From contig JAKAPV010000075.1 of NCBI GenBank assembly GCA_021806845.1, positions 1-11,588 of the forward strand: a DNA stretch of 11,588 nt, read 5' to 3'. The translations under genes were made by a program, and so were the position numbers. This DNA is from Bacillota bacterium (GTDB lineage Bacteria; Bacillota; Sulfobacillia; JAJZYS01; JAJYTV01). This document shows, one piece after another, positions 1 to 7,248 of the stretch. The notes beneath the pieces were generated by a model that was not told the origin of the DNA, did not search any database, and worked only from the letters and a program-made list of their open reading frames with translations. Position 1 is the stretch's first letter; each line of letters opens with the position of its first letter.

Positions 1-574
1 CTGGCTGGTGCCCGCTCACGCCGCCGCTCGCGACAGGAAGGTGCGTCGAGCGCAGCCATTCCTCCGGAGAGTCCTGGGGTTTGAGGCTGGGGTACCAGCC
101 ATGCTGCTCCGCGATCTTGTACAGCTCATAGGCCATCTCCAGGTGGTGGCGCGAGACATCGGCCAAAGTGCGGCGGATCGTCGTCTGCGAGGCCTCGGTC
201 GCCGCGGTGGTCGCGGCCACGGACAAGGTCTTGCAGGCAACCAGGCAGTCCATCACCATGGTGCGATCGGTGATGCGGCCAGACGGCTGCGGCCGTACCG
301 TTTGGCGGTTCGGCTTCTGGCCCCCGCCGATCGTCCCTCTGCCGACATTCCCCACACTGTGCGCCGCGCTGTGCGCGCCCCCGTCCTGGGCGAAGCCAAG
401 GAGCTCCGAGTAGGTCTGCTCGTACGTCCTGAGGTGCGCGGAGAATATCGACTCGAGTTCGCGGTCATCCGTCTCGTCGACGTAGTACGCGAGCTTGTCG
501 ACCATCGTCGCCGTCACCAGCAGGATCTCATGCAGCCCCATCGCCTCGGACACGGACAGTTTCGTACCGACCAA
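1..574 (-). CDS. CotF-like spore coat protein, 3'-truncated by window edge
   Basis: Reading the minus strand from a TTG at 574 gives about 191 residues with no stop before base 1, so the C-terminus lies outside the window. The protein shows two helical blocks typical of the spore coat F (Coat_F) family: an N-terminal block reading KLSVSEAMGLHEILLVTATM then VDKLAYYV, and a C-terminal block with DRTMVMDCLVACKTLS and LEMAYELYKIAEQHGWY. A Gly/Ser/Gln-rich linker of about 35 residues separates them. In the family these blocks form a ferritin-like helical bundle found in spore coats. The start is uncertain: TTG 574 has an AAGGGGG ribosome site about 9 bases upstream, while GTG 553 and ATG 541 are in-frame alternatives; an in-frame TGA at 620-622 sets the outer limit. 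It follows the sedolisin gene after about 117 bases and may be separately expressed in the mother cell, which is inference. Confidence 0.8.
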   Translation of the reverse strand, partial: MVGTKLSVSEAMGLHEILLVTATMVDKLAYYVDETDDRELESIFSAHLRTYEQTYSELLGFAQDGGAHSAAHSVGNVGRGTIGGGQKPNRQTVRPQPSGRITDRTMVMDCLVACKTLSVAATTAATEASQTTIRRTLADVSRHHLEMAYELYKIAEQHGWYPSLKPQDSPEEWLRSTHLPVASGGVSGHQP

Positions 575-597
575 GCGGGCAGCCCCCTTCTGGTTCT

Positions 598-619
598 TGC
601 CTGCCCCCGCGGGCAGGCA
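598..619 (-). other. Strong GC hairpin in the leader of the coat gene
   Basis: Arms TGCCTGCCC (598-606) and GGGCAGGCA (611-619) pair perfectly around a 4-base loop. A second smaller hairpin, ATCGCG/CGCGAT (632-637 and 643-648), lies just before it on the minus strand. Both sit between the sedolisin stop at 692 and the coat gene start. There is no T-tract after either stem, so I do not call an intrinsic terminator; they could attenuate read-through or shape the leader. Confidence 0.4.
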
Positions 620-691
620 TCAGTAGGGTGCATCGCGGTCCGCGCGATATGACGGCACTTTCTGTCCCTGCAGGTCTTCACACCCAAGCGA

Positions 692-2533
692 TCAATAGAG
701 CGTGCGCAGCGCGGAAATGAGGTTCGCGACATCTGGGCTGCCGACGCCGACCTGCGGATCGTAGCGCAGGCGGTTCGGGGTGCGCAGCGCGTTGCCGTCA
801 TAGCGCGATGCGGCGACGCTGTAAATCGCGCGCGGCGCATTGCCGACCGCCGGTACGGCCATGCGCACGAGCGCCCAGATGGCCGCCCAGGCGGGCGCGC
901 CGACGCTGGTGCCGCCGGAGACCCACCACGCCCCCTTCCAGTAGACGGAGACGCCTGTTTGCAGGTTGCCGACGAACGAGACGTCCGGCACCATGCGCAG
1001 CGCGTCGCCGCTCAGGCCCTCTTGCCAGTAGGGCGCAGGGAAGATCGACTTCCCGTAGCTCGAGCCGCTGCCCGGCCCGTTCCAGTAGGTTTCGAAGAAG
1101 GACGCGAGGTTGCGCTCGAAGAGCGTCGTCCCGCCGACGCTCACGACGCTCGGGTCGGCGCCTGGCCAGGAGAGGGTAGGGGGGCCGGCCGTCTGCAGGT
1201 TGTCCCCGGCTGCGGCGAAAATCGACATGCCGCTGTCGAGCAGCGCCTGCAGGGTAGCGCTCGGCGCGCGGTCCTGCTGGGCGCTTTGCTGTACGCCGTA
1301 CGAGACGCTCGCGATCGACGCCCCCTCGAAGGAGGCCGCGCGCAGCGAGTTCGCGAGGTCCTGCGGGAAGTCGGCGGCGGAACCGCTCGCGACGTCCTCG
1401 ACGACGAGGATCTGGGCGAGCGGGGCGATCGCGTGCGCCCACTCGACGTCCATCGTCGCCTCCTCTCCCGAGGGAAGCGGAGCGCCGCCCGGGTGGATGA
1501 CGTTGATGCTCGGGGTGGGGAGGCCGAACGTATTGTCGAAGGTCGTGATATCGGAAAGCGCGATGCCCTGCCGCTCGTAGAGGACGATCTCCTGGCCCTG
1601 GCCGAAGTCTCCCCCGATCCAGGTGTTGTAGATGTTATACGCCCGGGCGATCGTCTGCGGGGAAAACCCGAACGGGGGCAGGGTGAGCCCGGCAGCCGGG
1701 GGACCGCTCACGGAGAAGCGCACGCTCGCGGTCGCGTGCTCGCCGGTCCGCCCGTCGGTTACCGTGACCTTCAAGGTGTAGGTGCCCCGCTGGGCGTTCG
1801 CGCCGAACGGCACTGTTTCTTGCTGGGCATGGATGCCGTCCATCATCGGTGCGGGGTTTCCGGACGGGTCGTAGAGGGTCCAAAGGTAGCCGAGGGCATC
1901 GCCGGGACGGTTGCCGGAAACGTTCGCGCTCACGCCGAGCACGCTGCCCGGCTCCAGCGACCGGACCGGCAGGGAGATGCCCACCCGCAGCGAGCTCGAC
2001 GTCGACGTGCCCTGCGGCCAGGTCATGTGCAGGTCGAGCACCCCGGCGAGCAGGGAGGCCGGCATGTAGGAAGTGTTCAGGGCGTACAGCGCATCCGGCA
2101 GCCGCTCGCTGCCAACCTGCAGCGTGCGGCCGGCCGGGGTCTTTTCCCTGCCGTTCACGACGAGGCGCAGATAGCGCGGCTGCACCGTGAACGCACCTTG
2201 GAACGATGCCTGGACGGCTCTTGGCGACGCCTTTGGGATGCGGATCGGGCCCCCGCCGAGGGTGATCATGGAGTACCTCGGCTCCCAGCCGATCCCGGTG
2301 CCAGCGAGCATCGCAACGTAGCGGACCGCGATATAGACGTGTCCCAGGTAGATCAAGGTGACGGGCGCGTAGCTGCGTCCGTTGAAGAATGCGTCGCCCG
2401 GCAGGGCCACGCTGTGGCCCCCGAGCAGGAAGGGCTGGGTTTCCGCGTACGCGGTGACATATGCGGCCAGGGCCGGCAGGGGGCCCAGCAGCACGAGCGC
2501 CGCGCCGAGGACGGCCGCCAGCGCGCGCCTCAT
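692..2533 (-). CDS. Secreted sedolisin-family (S53) serine-carboxyl peptidase with stalk-like N-terminal domains
   Basis: A 613-residue protein with a clear signal peptide (residues 1 to about 23, ending ALA-A). Residues about 30-93 and 120-186 each resemble a copper-amine-oxidase N-terminal-like repeat, with the signatures VYIAVRYVAMLAGTGIGWEP and SYMPASLLAGVLDLHMTW. Residues about 190-277 look like a PKD/Ig-like beta domain. The peptidase core (about 288-613) carries the sedolisin motifs: the Glu/Asp pair in GEEATMDVEWAHAIAP (E358, D362), the oxyanion Asp in FAAAGD (D444), SVVSVGGTT, and the nucleophile in SGGTSVGAP (S543). Sedolisins cut proteins at acid pH and normally carry a pro-kumamolisin propeptide, which I cannot recognise here. 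The usual calcium-loop pattern Asp-x-x-x-Gly-x-Asn is also not obvious before VGVGSP. The ATG overlaps the stop of the upstream DUF192 gene by 4 bases (ATGA), suggesting translational coupling. The fold is confident; activity is inferred. Confidence 0.9.
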   Translation of the reverse strand: MRRALAAVLGAALVLLGPLPALAAYVTAYAETQPFLLGGHSVALPGDAFFNGRSYAPVTLIYLGHVYIAVRYVAMLAGTGIGWEPRYSMITLGGGPIRIPKASPRAVQASFQGAFTVQPRYLRLVVNGREKTPAGRTLQVGSERLPDALYALNTSYMPASLLAGVLDLHMTWPQGTSTSSSLRVGISLPVRSLEPGSVLGVSANVSGNRPGDALGYLWTLYDPSGNPAPMMDGIHAQQETVPFGANAQRGTYTLKVTVTDGRTGEHATASVRFSVSGPPAAGLTLPPFGFSPQTIARAYNIYNTWIGGDFGQGQEIVLYERQGIALSDITTFDNTFGLPTPSINVIHPGGAPLPSGEEATMDVEWAHAIAPLAQILVVEDVASGSAADFPQDLANSLRAASFEGASIASVSYGVQQSAQQDRAPSATLQALLDSGMSIFAAAGDNLQTAGPPTLSWPGADPSVVSVGGTTLFERNLASFFETYWNGPGSGSSYGKSIFPAPYWQEGLSGDALRMVPDVSFVGNLQTGVSVYWKGAWWVSGGTSVGAPAWAAIWALVRMAVPAVGNAPRAIYSVAASRYDGNALRTPNRLRYDPQVGVGSPDVANLISALRTLY

Positions 2534-2895
2534 GGCTGCAGCGGCACGATGCGAACGGTGTCCCCGCGGACGGTCCCGGTCGCCCGCAAAGTGCCCTCCG
2601 GCAGTTCGACAGCGCAGCGCGCGCCGAACACAAGCGGCGGCGAGAAGCCGTTGCGCGGCAGGCGCATCGCATGGATCACGCTGCCCGTGCGGTCGAGGAA
2701 GACGACGTCGATCGCAAACCGCATGCCAACGCCGTGAACGCTGGAGCAGGGCTGGATCACGAGCCCGCTGCCGCCCGGCAGCTCGCTGCGGCCGAGAAGG
2801 CCCCGCAGACGCGAAGCGAACGTGGTGGCGATTTCCGCATCGCTCGCCAGTTCCGTGCCGCGGGTCTCGTTGACGATGCGCGCGCGCGTGTCCAC
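2530..2895 (-). CDS. DUF192 family protein
   Basis: About 121 residues from a GTG at 2895. It matches the DUF192 (COG1430) pattern: an N-terminal RIVNETRGTELASDAE strand region, the helix FASRLRGLLGR, then PCSSVHGVGMRFAIDVVFLD and a C-terminal GARCAVELPEGT stretch. DUF192 proteins are small beta-rich domains, often exported, of unknown biochemical role. I chose GTG 2895 because the next in-frame start, a TTG at 2967, would add 24 residues with no family match and has no ribosome site. However, the GTG also has a poor site, an AGGGGG run that directly abuts it. No signal peptide is seen from either start. It is coupled to the sedolisin gene through an ATGA overlap, so the two are probably one transcript. 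The gene diverges from pdxS. Confidence 0.75.
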   Translation of the reverse strand: MDTRARIVNETRGTELASDAEIATTFASRLRGLLGRSELPGGSGLVIQPCSSVHGVGMRFAIDVVFLDRTGSVIHAMRLPRNGFSPPLVFGARCAVELPEGTLRATGTVRGDTVRIVPLQP

Positions 2896-2968
2896 ACCCC
2901 CTGTATTTGCTTGTACGCCGCCAAAGGGCCGATGCCTGCTTGAACCATGAGCCGCAGTCGTCGTCAAA

Positions 2969-2977
2969 TGTTAGAAT
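2969..2977 (+). promoter_or_regulatory. Probable extended -10 promoter for pdxST
   Basis: TGT followed by TAGAAT (2972-2977) fits an extended -10 element about 110 bases before the pdxS start. No good -35 is found at 16-18 bases. A perfect 12-base palindrome, GATCTGCAGATC, lies at 2980-2991 where transcription would begin. The stretch is AT-richer than its surroundings. Inferred from sequence only. Confidence 0.4.
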
Positions 2978-3089
2978 GGGATCTGCAGATCATCGGGCTA
3001 GTACGACGTTCCGGCTGGCGCCTTGCGCGCCCCGGCGTCTTCATGCCTATACGCTGGCTGGTACGGATTTTGTGAGGAGGTCTTCGGGA

Positions 3090-3977
3090 GTGGAACGCGA
3101 GCTGGGCACCTTCCGCGTCAAGGCCGGGCTGGCCGAGATGCTCAAGGGCGGCGTGATCATGGATGTCGTCAAGCCGGAAGAGGCGGTGATCGCCGAACGC
3201 GCGGGCGCCGTGGCCGTCATGGCGCTGGAGCGCGTGCCGGCCGACATCCGGGCCGCCGGCGGGGTCGCCCGCATGGCGGATCCGCGGATCATCCGCGAGA
3301 TCATGGACGCCGTCACGATTCCGGTGATGGCGAAGGCCCGTATCGGCCACTTCGTCGAGGCGCAGATCCTCGATTCGCTCGGGGTGGACTACATCGACGA
3401 GTCCGAGGTCCTGACTCCGGCCGACGAGCAGTACCACATCGACAAGACCAAGTTCAAGGTGCCGTTCGTCTGCGGTGCGCGCAACCTCGGAGAGGCGCTG
3501 CGGCGCATCGCGGAGGGTGCGGCGATGATCCGCACGAAGGGCGAGCCGGGCACGGGCAACGTCGTCGAGGCGGTGCGCCACGCGCGGACCGTGAACGCCG
3601 AGATCCGCCGCGTCGCCGCGGCCCCCGCAGACGAGCTGCCGACGATCGCGAAGGAGCTCGGCGCCCCCTTCGAGCTGGTGCAGCAGGTGCATGACCTCGG
3701 CCGGCTGCCGGTCGTGAACTTCTCCGCGGGCGGCATCGCGACGCCAGCGGACGCAGCGCTGATGATGCAGCTCGGCGTGGACGGCATCTTCGTCGGCTCG
3801 GGCATCTTCAAGTCGGCGGATCCCGAGGCGAGGGCACGCGCCATCGTCCGGGCCACGACGCACTACCAGGACCCCGAGGTGCTGGCGGAGGTCTCGACAG
3901 GCATTGGCGAGGCGATGCGCGGCATCGAGATCTCCCGTATCGCACCGGAGGACCGCATGCAGGAGCGTGGCTGGTAG
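3090..3977 (+). CDS. pdxS: Pyridoxal 5'-phosphate synthase, synthase subunit
   Basis: PdxS combines ribose 5-phosphate, glyceraldehyde 3-phosphate and ammonia (supplied by PdxT) to make PLP in the cytoplasm; the family forms a dodecamer with PdxT around it. The 295-residue product has the usual length and is a (beta/alpha)8 barrel protein. Visible signatures are GGVIMDVVKPEEA with D25, the first catalytic lysine in VMAKARIGHF (K82), the second in MIRTKGEPGTGNVVEAVRH (K150), and the phosphate-binding VNFSAGGIATPADAALMMQL and GIFVGSGIF. The start is GTG 3090, with GAGGAGG at 3074-3080 nine bases upstream; the frame is open further upstream but that extension lacks family similarity. The next gene, pdxT, starts two bases after the stop, so the pair is co-transcribed. 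Confidence 0.97.
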   Translation: MERELGTFRVKAGLAEMLKGGVIMDVVKPEEAVIAERAGAVAVMALERVPADIRAAGGVARMADPRIIREIMDAVTIPVMAKARIGHFVEAQILDSLGVDYIDESEVLTPADEQYHIDKTKFKVPFVCGARNLGEALRRIAEGAAMIRTKGEPGTGNVVEAVRHARTVNAEIRRVAAAPADELPTIAKELGAPFELVQQVHDLGRLPVVNFSAGGIATPADAALMMQLGVDGIFVGSGIFKSADPEARARAIVRATTHYQDPEVLAEVSTGIGEAMRGIEISRIAPEDRMQERGW

Positions 3978-3978
3978 A

Positions 3979-4560
3979 GTGACGCAGATCGGCATCGCTG
4001 CGGTCCAGGGCGCGGTGCGCGAGCACGAGCGCGTGCTGGCCGCACTCGGCGCCAGGACGAGCCTCGTGCGCCGCAAGGAGGATCTCGACGGCCTCGATGG
4101 CCTCGTGCTGCCGGGCGGCGAGTCGACCGCGATCGGCATGCTGCTCGAGGAGTACGGGATCGCGGACGTCCTGCGCAAGGGCGAGATCCCGGTGTTCGGA
4201 ACCTGCGCGGGCATGATCCTCCTCGCGAAGGAGATCGAGGAGAGCAGTCAGCCGCGCCTTGGCCTCATGGACATCACCGTGCGGCGCAACGCGTTTGGGC
4301 GCCAGCGCGAGAGCTTCGAAGAGGAGATCAGCGTGCCCGCGATCCAGGGCGGGCCGCTGCACGCCGTGTTCATCCGGGCGCCCTACGTGACGTCCGTCGG
4401 CAGGGACGTCGAGGTGCTCGGCACGGTTGACGGCAAGATCGTGCTCTGCCGCCAGGGCAGGATGCTCGCGGGATCGTTCCACCCCGAGCTGACCGACGAC
4501 CGGCGCCTGCACCGGTACTTCCTCGAGGAGGTCGTCGGCGAGCGCGCCCGACTTGCCTAA
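3979..4560 (+). CDS. pdxT: Pyridoxal 5'-phosphate synthase, glutaminase subunit
   Basis: PdxT hydrolyses glutamine and channels ammonia to PdxS. The 193-residue protein is a class I glutamine amidotransferase of normal length. It shows the PdxT signature VLPGGEST (residues 43-50), the nucleophilic cysteine in FGTCAGMILLAKE (C76), and the rest of the triad in SFHPE (H168 and E170). The start is GTG 3979, immediately after the pdxS stop (TAG 3975-3977); the ribosome site is weak, consistent with coupling to pdxS translation. The last codons overlap the -35 element (TTGCCT, 4553-4558) of the promoter for the T-box transcript, so the pyridoxal operon and the mtnA-serS unit are packed without a spacer. 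Confidence 0.96.
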   Translation: MTQIGIAAVQGAVREHERVLAALGARTSLVRRKEDLDGLDGLVLPGGESTAIGMLLEEYGIADVLRKGEIPVFGTCAGMILLAKEIEESSQPRLGLMDITVRRNAFGRQRESFEEEISVPAIQGGPLHAVFIRAPYVTSVGRDVEVLGTVDGKIVLCRQGRMLAGSFHPELTDDRRLHRYFLEEVVGERARLA

Positions 4561-4581
4561 GCGCGCCAGCCCTGCTACAAT
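4553..4581 (+). promoter_or_regulatory. Sigma-A-type promoter for the T-box-mtnA-serS transcript
   Basis: TTGCCT (4553-4558) and TACAAT (4576-4581) are separated by exactly 17 bases. The -35 overlaps the last codons and stop of pdxT. Transcription would start near 4588, right before stem I of the T-box leader, which supports the call. Confidence 0.7.
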
Positions 4582-4587
4582 CCGAGC

Positions 4588-4817
4588 ACAAACGAGAACT
4601 TCTCGCGACGATGGGGACTGTCCCCGCGGACGCTGCGAAGAGAGCCGGCGGATGGTGCGAGCCGGTGCAGCGAGCGGAAGGCTTCCACCCCGGAGCGGCC
4701 GGCGAAGAGCCGGACGAGCGGCGCCCGTTACCGCGCCATGGAGCCGCACCCTGCGGGTGCGGGAAAAGGGTGGCACCGCGGCCGATCGCCCCTTGGCGAC
4801 GGCCGCTTTCATGTTTG
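4588..4817 (+). promoter_or_regulatory. T-box leader, probable tRNA-Ser (UCC) specifier, with terminator
   Basis: The conserved T-box sequence AGGGTGGCACCGCGG is at 4767-4781. Upstream is a stem I with the distal signature AGAGAGCCGG and ATGGTGCGAGCCGG around 4639-4665, closed by CGCTGC/GCAGCG. On its 3' side GGCTTCC-ACCCCGGAGC places the specifier triplet at TCC (4684-4686), a serine codon followed by A. Reading one base earlier would give TTC (Phe), but serS downstream favours serine. A stem III hairpin (CCGCACCC/GGGTGCGG, about 4744-4762) follows. The terminator pairs 4778-4790 with 4795-4806 and is followed by TTTCATGTTT; its 5' arm shares bases with the T-box, so uncharged tRNA binding would prevent it forming. 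The leader ends just before the mtnA ribosome site. Confidence 0.9.
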
Positions 4818-4836
4818 CTGCGGGGGAGGATGCGAT

Positions 4837-5832
4837 ATGGAGGCGCTAAGGTTCAGAGATGGCGTGCTGGAGATCCTGGACCAGCGCCTCCTGCCCTTCG
4901 AGGAGCGCTACCTCCCGGTGCGGGACGCCCGCGGCGCGAGCGAGGCGATCCGCGACATGGCGGTGCGCGGCGCACCCGCGATCGGGCTCTGCGCTGCGTA
5001 CGCCGTGGCACTCGCCGCACGGGAGGCAGCAGCCGCGCCCGACGCGGCGGGCAAGCTCAGCGAGCTTACGGGGGAGATCGCGGCCGCGCGCCCGACGGCG
5101 GTCAACTTGCGCTTTGAGGTGGAGCAGGCGCTGGCGGCGCTGCCGAAGCACCCGGCCGGCTGGTACGAAGCGGCCTTGCGCTACGCGGAGGGGCGCAGCC
5201 GCGAGCAGGCCCTGGAGGATGCCGCGATCGCGCAGCACGCGCTCGAACTCTTCCGCCCCGGCATGCGCGTGCTGACGCACTGCAACACGGGTGGACTCGC
5301 GACCGGCGGCAGCGGTACGGCGCTTGGCGCGATCATCCACGCGCACCGCGCGCTCGGGCTTGCGGAGGTGCTGGCGGACGAGACGCGGCCCCGCCTGCAG
5401 GGCGCCAGGCTCACCGCCTATGAACTGCAGCGCGCGCAGGTTCCGCACCACCTGATCGTCGACGGCGCCGCCGCGCACTTCATGGCGCAGGGGCGCGTCG
5501 ACCTCGTGATCGTCGGGGCCGACCGCATCGGCGAGGATGGCCGCACGGCCAACAAGATCGGCACCTATATGCTGGCGGTGCTGGCGCACCACCACGGCAT
5601 CCCCTTCGTTGTCGCGGCGCCGCGGTCGAGCTGCGACACAAGCTGGCGCGATGACGGCGCGATCGAGATCGAGGAGCGATCTATGGAGGAGGTGCTCGCG
5701 CCGCTCGGCACCCGCTTCGCGGCGCAGGGCAGCTCCGCCTACAACCCGGCGTTCGACGTCACCCCGGGCGAGCTCGTGACGGCTATCGTCCGCGAGGACG
5801 GACTGTTCCGGCCACCCTTCCGGTTGCGCTGA
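4837..5832 (+). CDS. mtnA: S-methyl-5-thioribose-1-phosphate isomerase
   Basis: MtnA converts methylthioribose 1-phosphate to methylthioribulose 1-phosphate in the methionine salvage pathway. The product is 331 residues, slightly shorter than the usual 340-355. Family motifs include MAVRGAPAIG (41-50), LTHCNTGGLATGGSGTALG with catalytic C149, and VIVGADRIGEDGRTANKIGT with catalytic D229; the C-terminus reads YNPAFDVTPGELVTAIV. These separate it from the related eIF2B subunits. I chose ATG 4837, which has GGGGGAGG at 4822-4829 seven bases upstream; the frame continues upstream into the T-box leader and is not coding there. serS begins 20 bases after the stop. No other methionine-salvage gene is nearby, and the leader before it is a probable serine T-box, which is unexpected for this enzyme. 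Confidence 0.95.
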   Translation: MEALRFRDGVLEILDQRLLPFEERYLPVRDARGASEAIRDMAVRGAPAIGLCAAYAVALAAREAAAAPDAAGKLSELTGEIAAARPTAVNLRFEVEQALAALPKHPAGWYEAALRYAEGRSREQALEDAAIAQHALELFRPGMRVLTHCNTGGLATGGSGTALGAIIHAHRALGLAEVLADETRPRLQGARLTAYELQRAQVPHHLIVDGAAAHFMAQGRVDLVIVGADRIGEDGRTANKIGTYMLAVLAHHHGIPFVVAAPRSSCDTSWRDDGAIEIEERSMEEVLAPLGTRFAAQGSSAYNPAFDVTPGELVTAIVREDGLFRPPFRLR

Positions 5833-5852
5833 GCATGAGGAGGTAGAGGGAG

Positions 5853-7124
5853 ATGCACGATCCGAAGAAGCTGCGCGAGGAGACAGCGGAGTACCGCCGC
5901 AGGCTTGCGCGGCGCGGCGCCGCGGAGCTGCTGGACGCCGCGCTTGCGGTGGACGGCAGGCGGCTTCAGACGCTGCGGCGGGTCGAGGACCTGCGCGCGG
6001 AGCGAAACCGCGCGACGGAGGAGATCGCGAAGAAGCGCAAGGCGGGCGAGGACGCGCAGGCCGACATCGAGCGCATGCGGACCATGGGGGAGGACCTCAA
6101 GGCAAGCGAGGCCGCGCTCGCGGCGCTCGAGGAGGAAGTGCAGGGGCTCTGGCTGCAGATCCCCAACTATCCGGCCGACGATATGCCCGACGGGGAGGAG
6201 CCACGCGAGGAGCGCGTGCACTTCACGGCGCCCGTCTTCGATTTCGAGCCGAGGCCCCACTGGGAAATCGGGACGGCGCTTGGCATCCTTGACTTCGACC
6301 GCGCGACGCGCATGTCGGGGTCGCGCTTTGCGCTGCAGCGCGGCATGGGGGCGCGCCTTGAGCGCGCCTTGATCAACTTCATGCTTGACGTACACACGGG
6401 CCGCGGCTATGAGGAGGTCTTACCGCCCTTCCTCGTCCAGGAACCGGCTCTCTACGGAACCGGCCAACTGCCGAAGTTCCGCGAGGACATGTTCCAGACC
6501 CAGACCGGCCACTTCCTGATTTCCACCGCGGAGATCCCGGTGACGAACATGCACCGGGAGGAGATCCTGGACGCGAAGGACCTGCCGATCCGCTACTGCG
6601 CGTACAGCGCCTGTTTCCGCTCGGAGGCGGGATCGGCGGGCAGGGACACGCGCGGGCTCATCCGCCTGCACCAGTTCAACAAGGTGGAGCTCGTGCACTT
6701 CACGCGCCCGGAGGAGTCGATGCAGGCGCTCGAGCAGATTGTGCGCGACGCCGAGGAGATCCTCCAGCGCCTGCATCTCCACTACCGCGTCGTCACGCTG
6801 CCGACGGGAGACTACGGCTTCTCGGCCCACAAGACGTACGACATCGAGGTCTGGCTGCCTTCGGCGAACATGTTCCGCGAGATCTCGTCGGCGACGAACT
6901 TCCTCGACTTCCAGGCGCGGCGCGCCAACATCCGCTACCGCGACGAAGATGGCCGCGTGCGCTTTGTCCATACGCTCAACGCATCGGGCCTCGCCGTCGG
7001 AAGAACGATGGCGGCCATCCTGGAGCAATATCAGCAGGCGGACGGAAGCGTTCGGATTCCAGATGCGCTGCAGCCGTACATGGGCACCGATCGCATCCGG
7101 CGTGCAGAGGGCGCCGCGCAGTAA
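5853..7124 (+). CDS. serS: Seryl-tRNA synthetase
   Basis: SerRS charges all tRNA-Ser species (and tRNA-Sec where present) with serine. The 423-residue protein has normal length. Residues 1 to about 110 form the long antiparallel coiled-coil arm rich in Glu, Arg and Ala that contacts the long variable arm of tRNA-Ser. The class II catalytic core carries motif 1 around RFALQRGMGARLERALINFM, motif 2 in CFRSEAGSAGRDTRGLIRLH then QFNKVE, and motif 3 in TLNASGLAVGRTMAAILE; the TAEIP serine-site signature is also present. The ATG at 5853 follows GAGGAGG at about 5837-5843 and a second purine run, GAGGGAG. The gene lies 20 bases after mtnA and should share its T-box control. Two tRNA-Ser genes lie about 2.7 and 3.7 kb downstream. 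A strong hairpin terminator follows. Confidence 0.98.
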   Translation: MHDPKKLREETAEYRRRLARRGAAELLDAALAVDGRRLQTLRRVEDLRAERNRATEEIAKKRKAGEDAQADIERMRTMGEDLKASEAALAALEEEVQGLWLQIPNYPADDMPDGEEPREERVHFTAPVFDFEPRPHWEIGTALGILDFDRATRMSGSRFALQRGMGARLERALINFMLDVHTGRGYEEVLPPFLVQEPALYGTGQLPKFREDMFQTQTGHFLISTAEIPVTNMHREEILDAKDLPIRYCAYSACFRSEAGSAGRDTRGLIRLHQFNKVELVHFTRPEESMQALEQIVRDAEEILQRLHLHYRVVTLPTGDYGFSAHKTYDIEVWLPSANMFREISSATNFLDFQARRANIRYRDEDGRVRFVHTLNASGLAVGRTMAAILEQYQQADGSVRIPDALQPYMGTDRIRRAEGAAQ

Positions 7125-7189
7125 CATGCGGCCCGAGGATGCTCCCCGCGGGTTCTCGGCACCTCGACAGACACATGGCGTAGGAAAGG

Positions 7190-7224
7190 AAAGGACCGCC
7201 GCAATCAATCCGCGGCGGTCCTTT
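7190..7224. terminator. Bidirectional intrinsic terminator between serS and the hydrolase
   Basis: AAAGGACCGCCGC (7190-7202) pairs perfectly over 13 bases with GCGGCGGTCCTTT (7212-7224) around a 9-base loop. The A-run on one side and T-run on the other mean it can end transcription in both directions: serS from the left and the minus-strand hydrolase from the right (its stop lies at 7249). Confidence 0.85.
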
Positions 7225-7248
7225 ATCGCTGGTCGATCGGGAGGCGGC

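Noticed and set aside
8..652. Plus-strand frame of 214 codons
   Set aside because: Its translation is Arg/Val-rich without recognisable domains, and it is antisense to a clear CotF-like coat protein.
959..2737. Plus-strand frame of 592 codons
   Set aside because: Antisense to the sedolisin and DUF192 genes; low-complexity Arg/Gly/Ala-rich product typical of high-GC shadow frames.
2964..4812. Long minus-strand frames opposite pdxS and pdxT
   Set aside because: They mirror strongly conserved genes and have no domain signatures.
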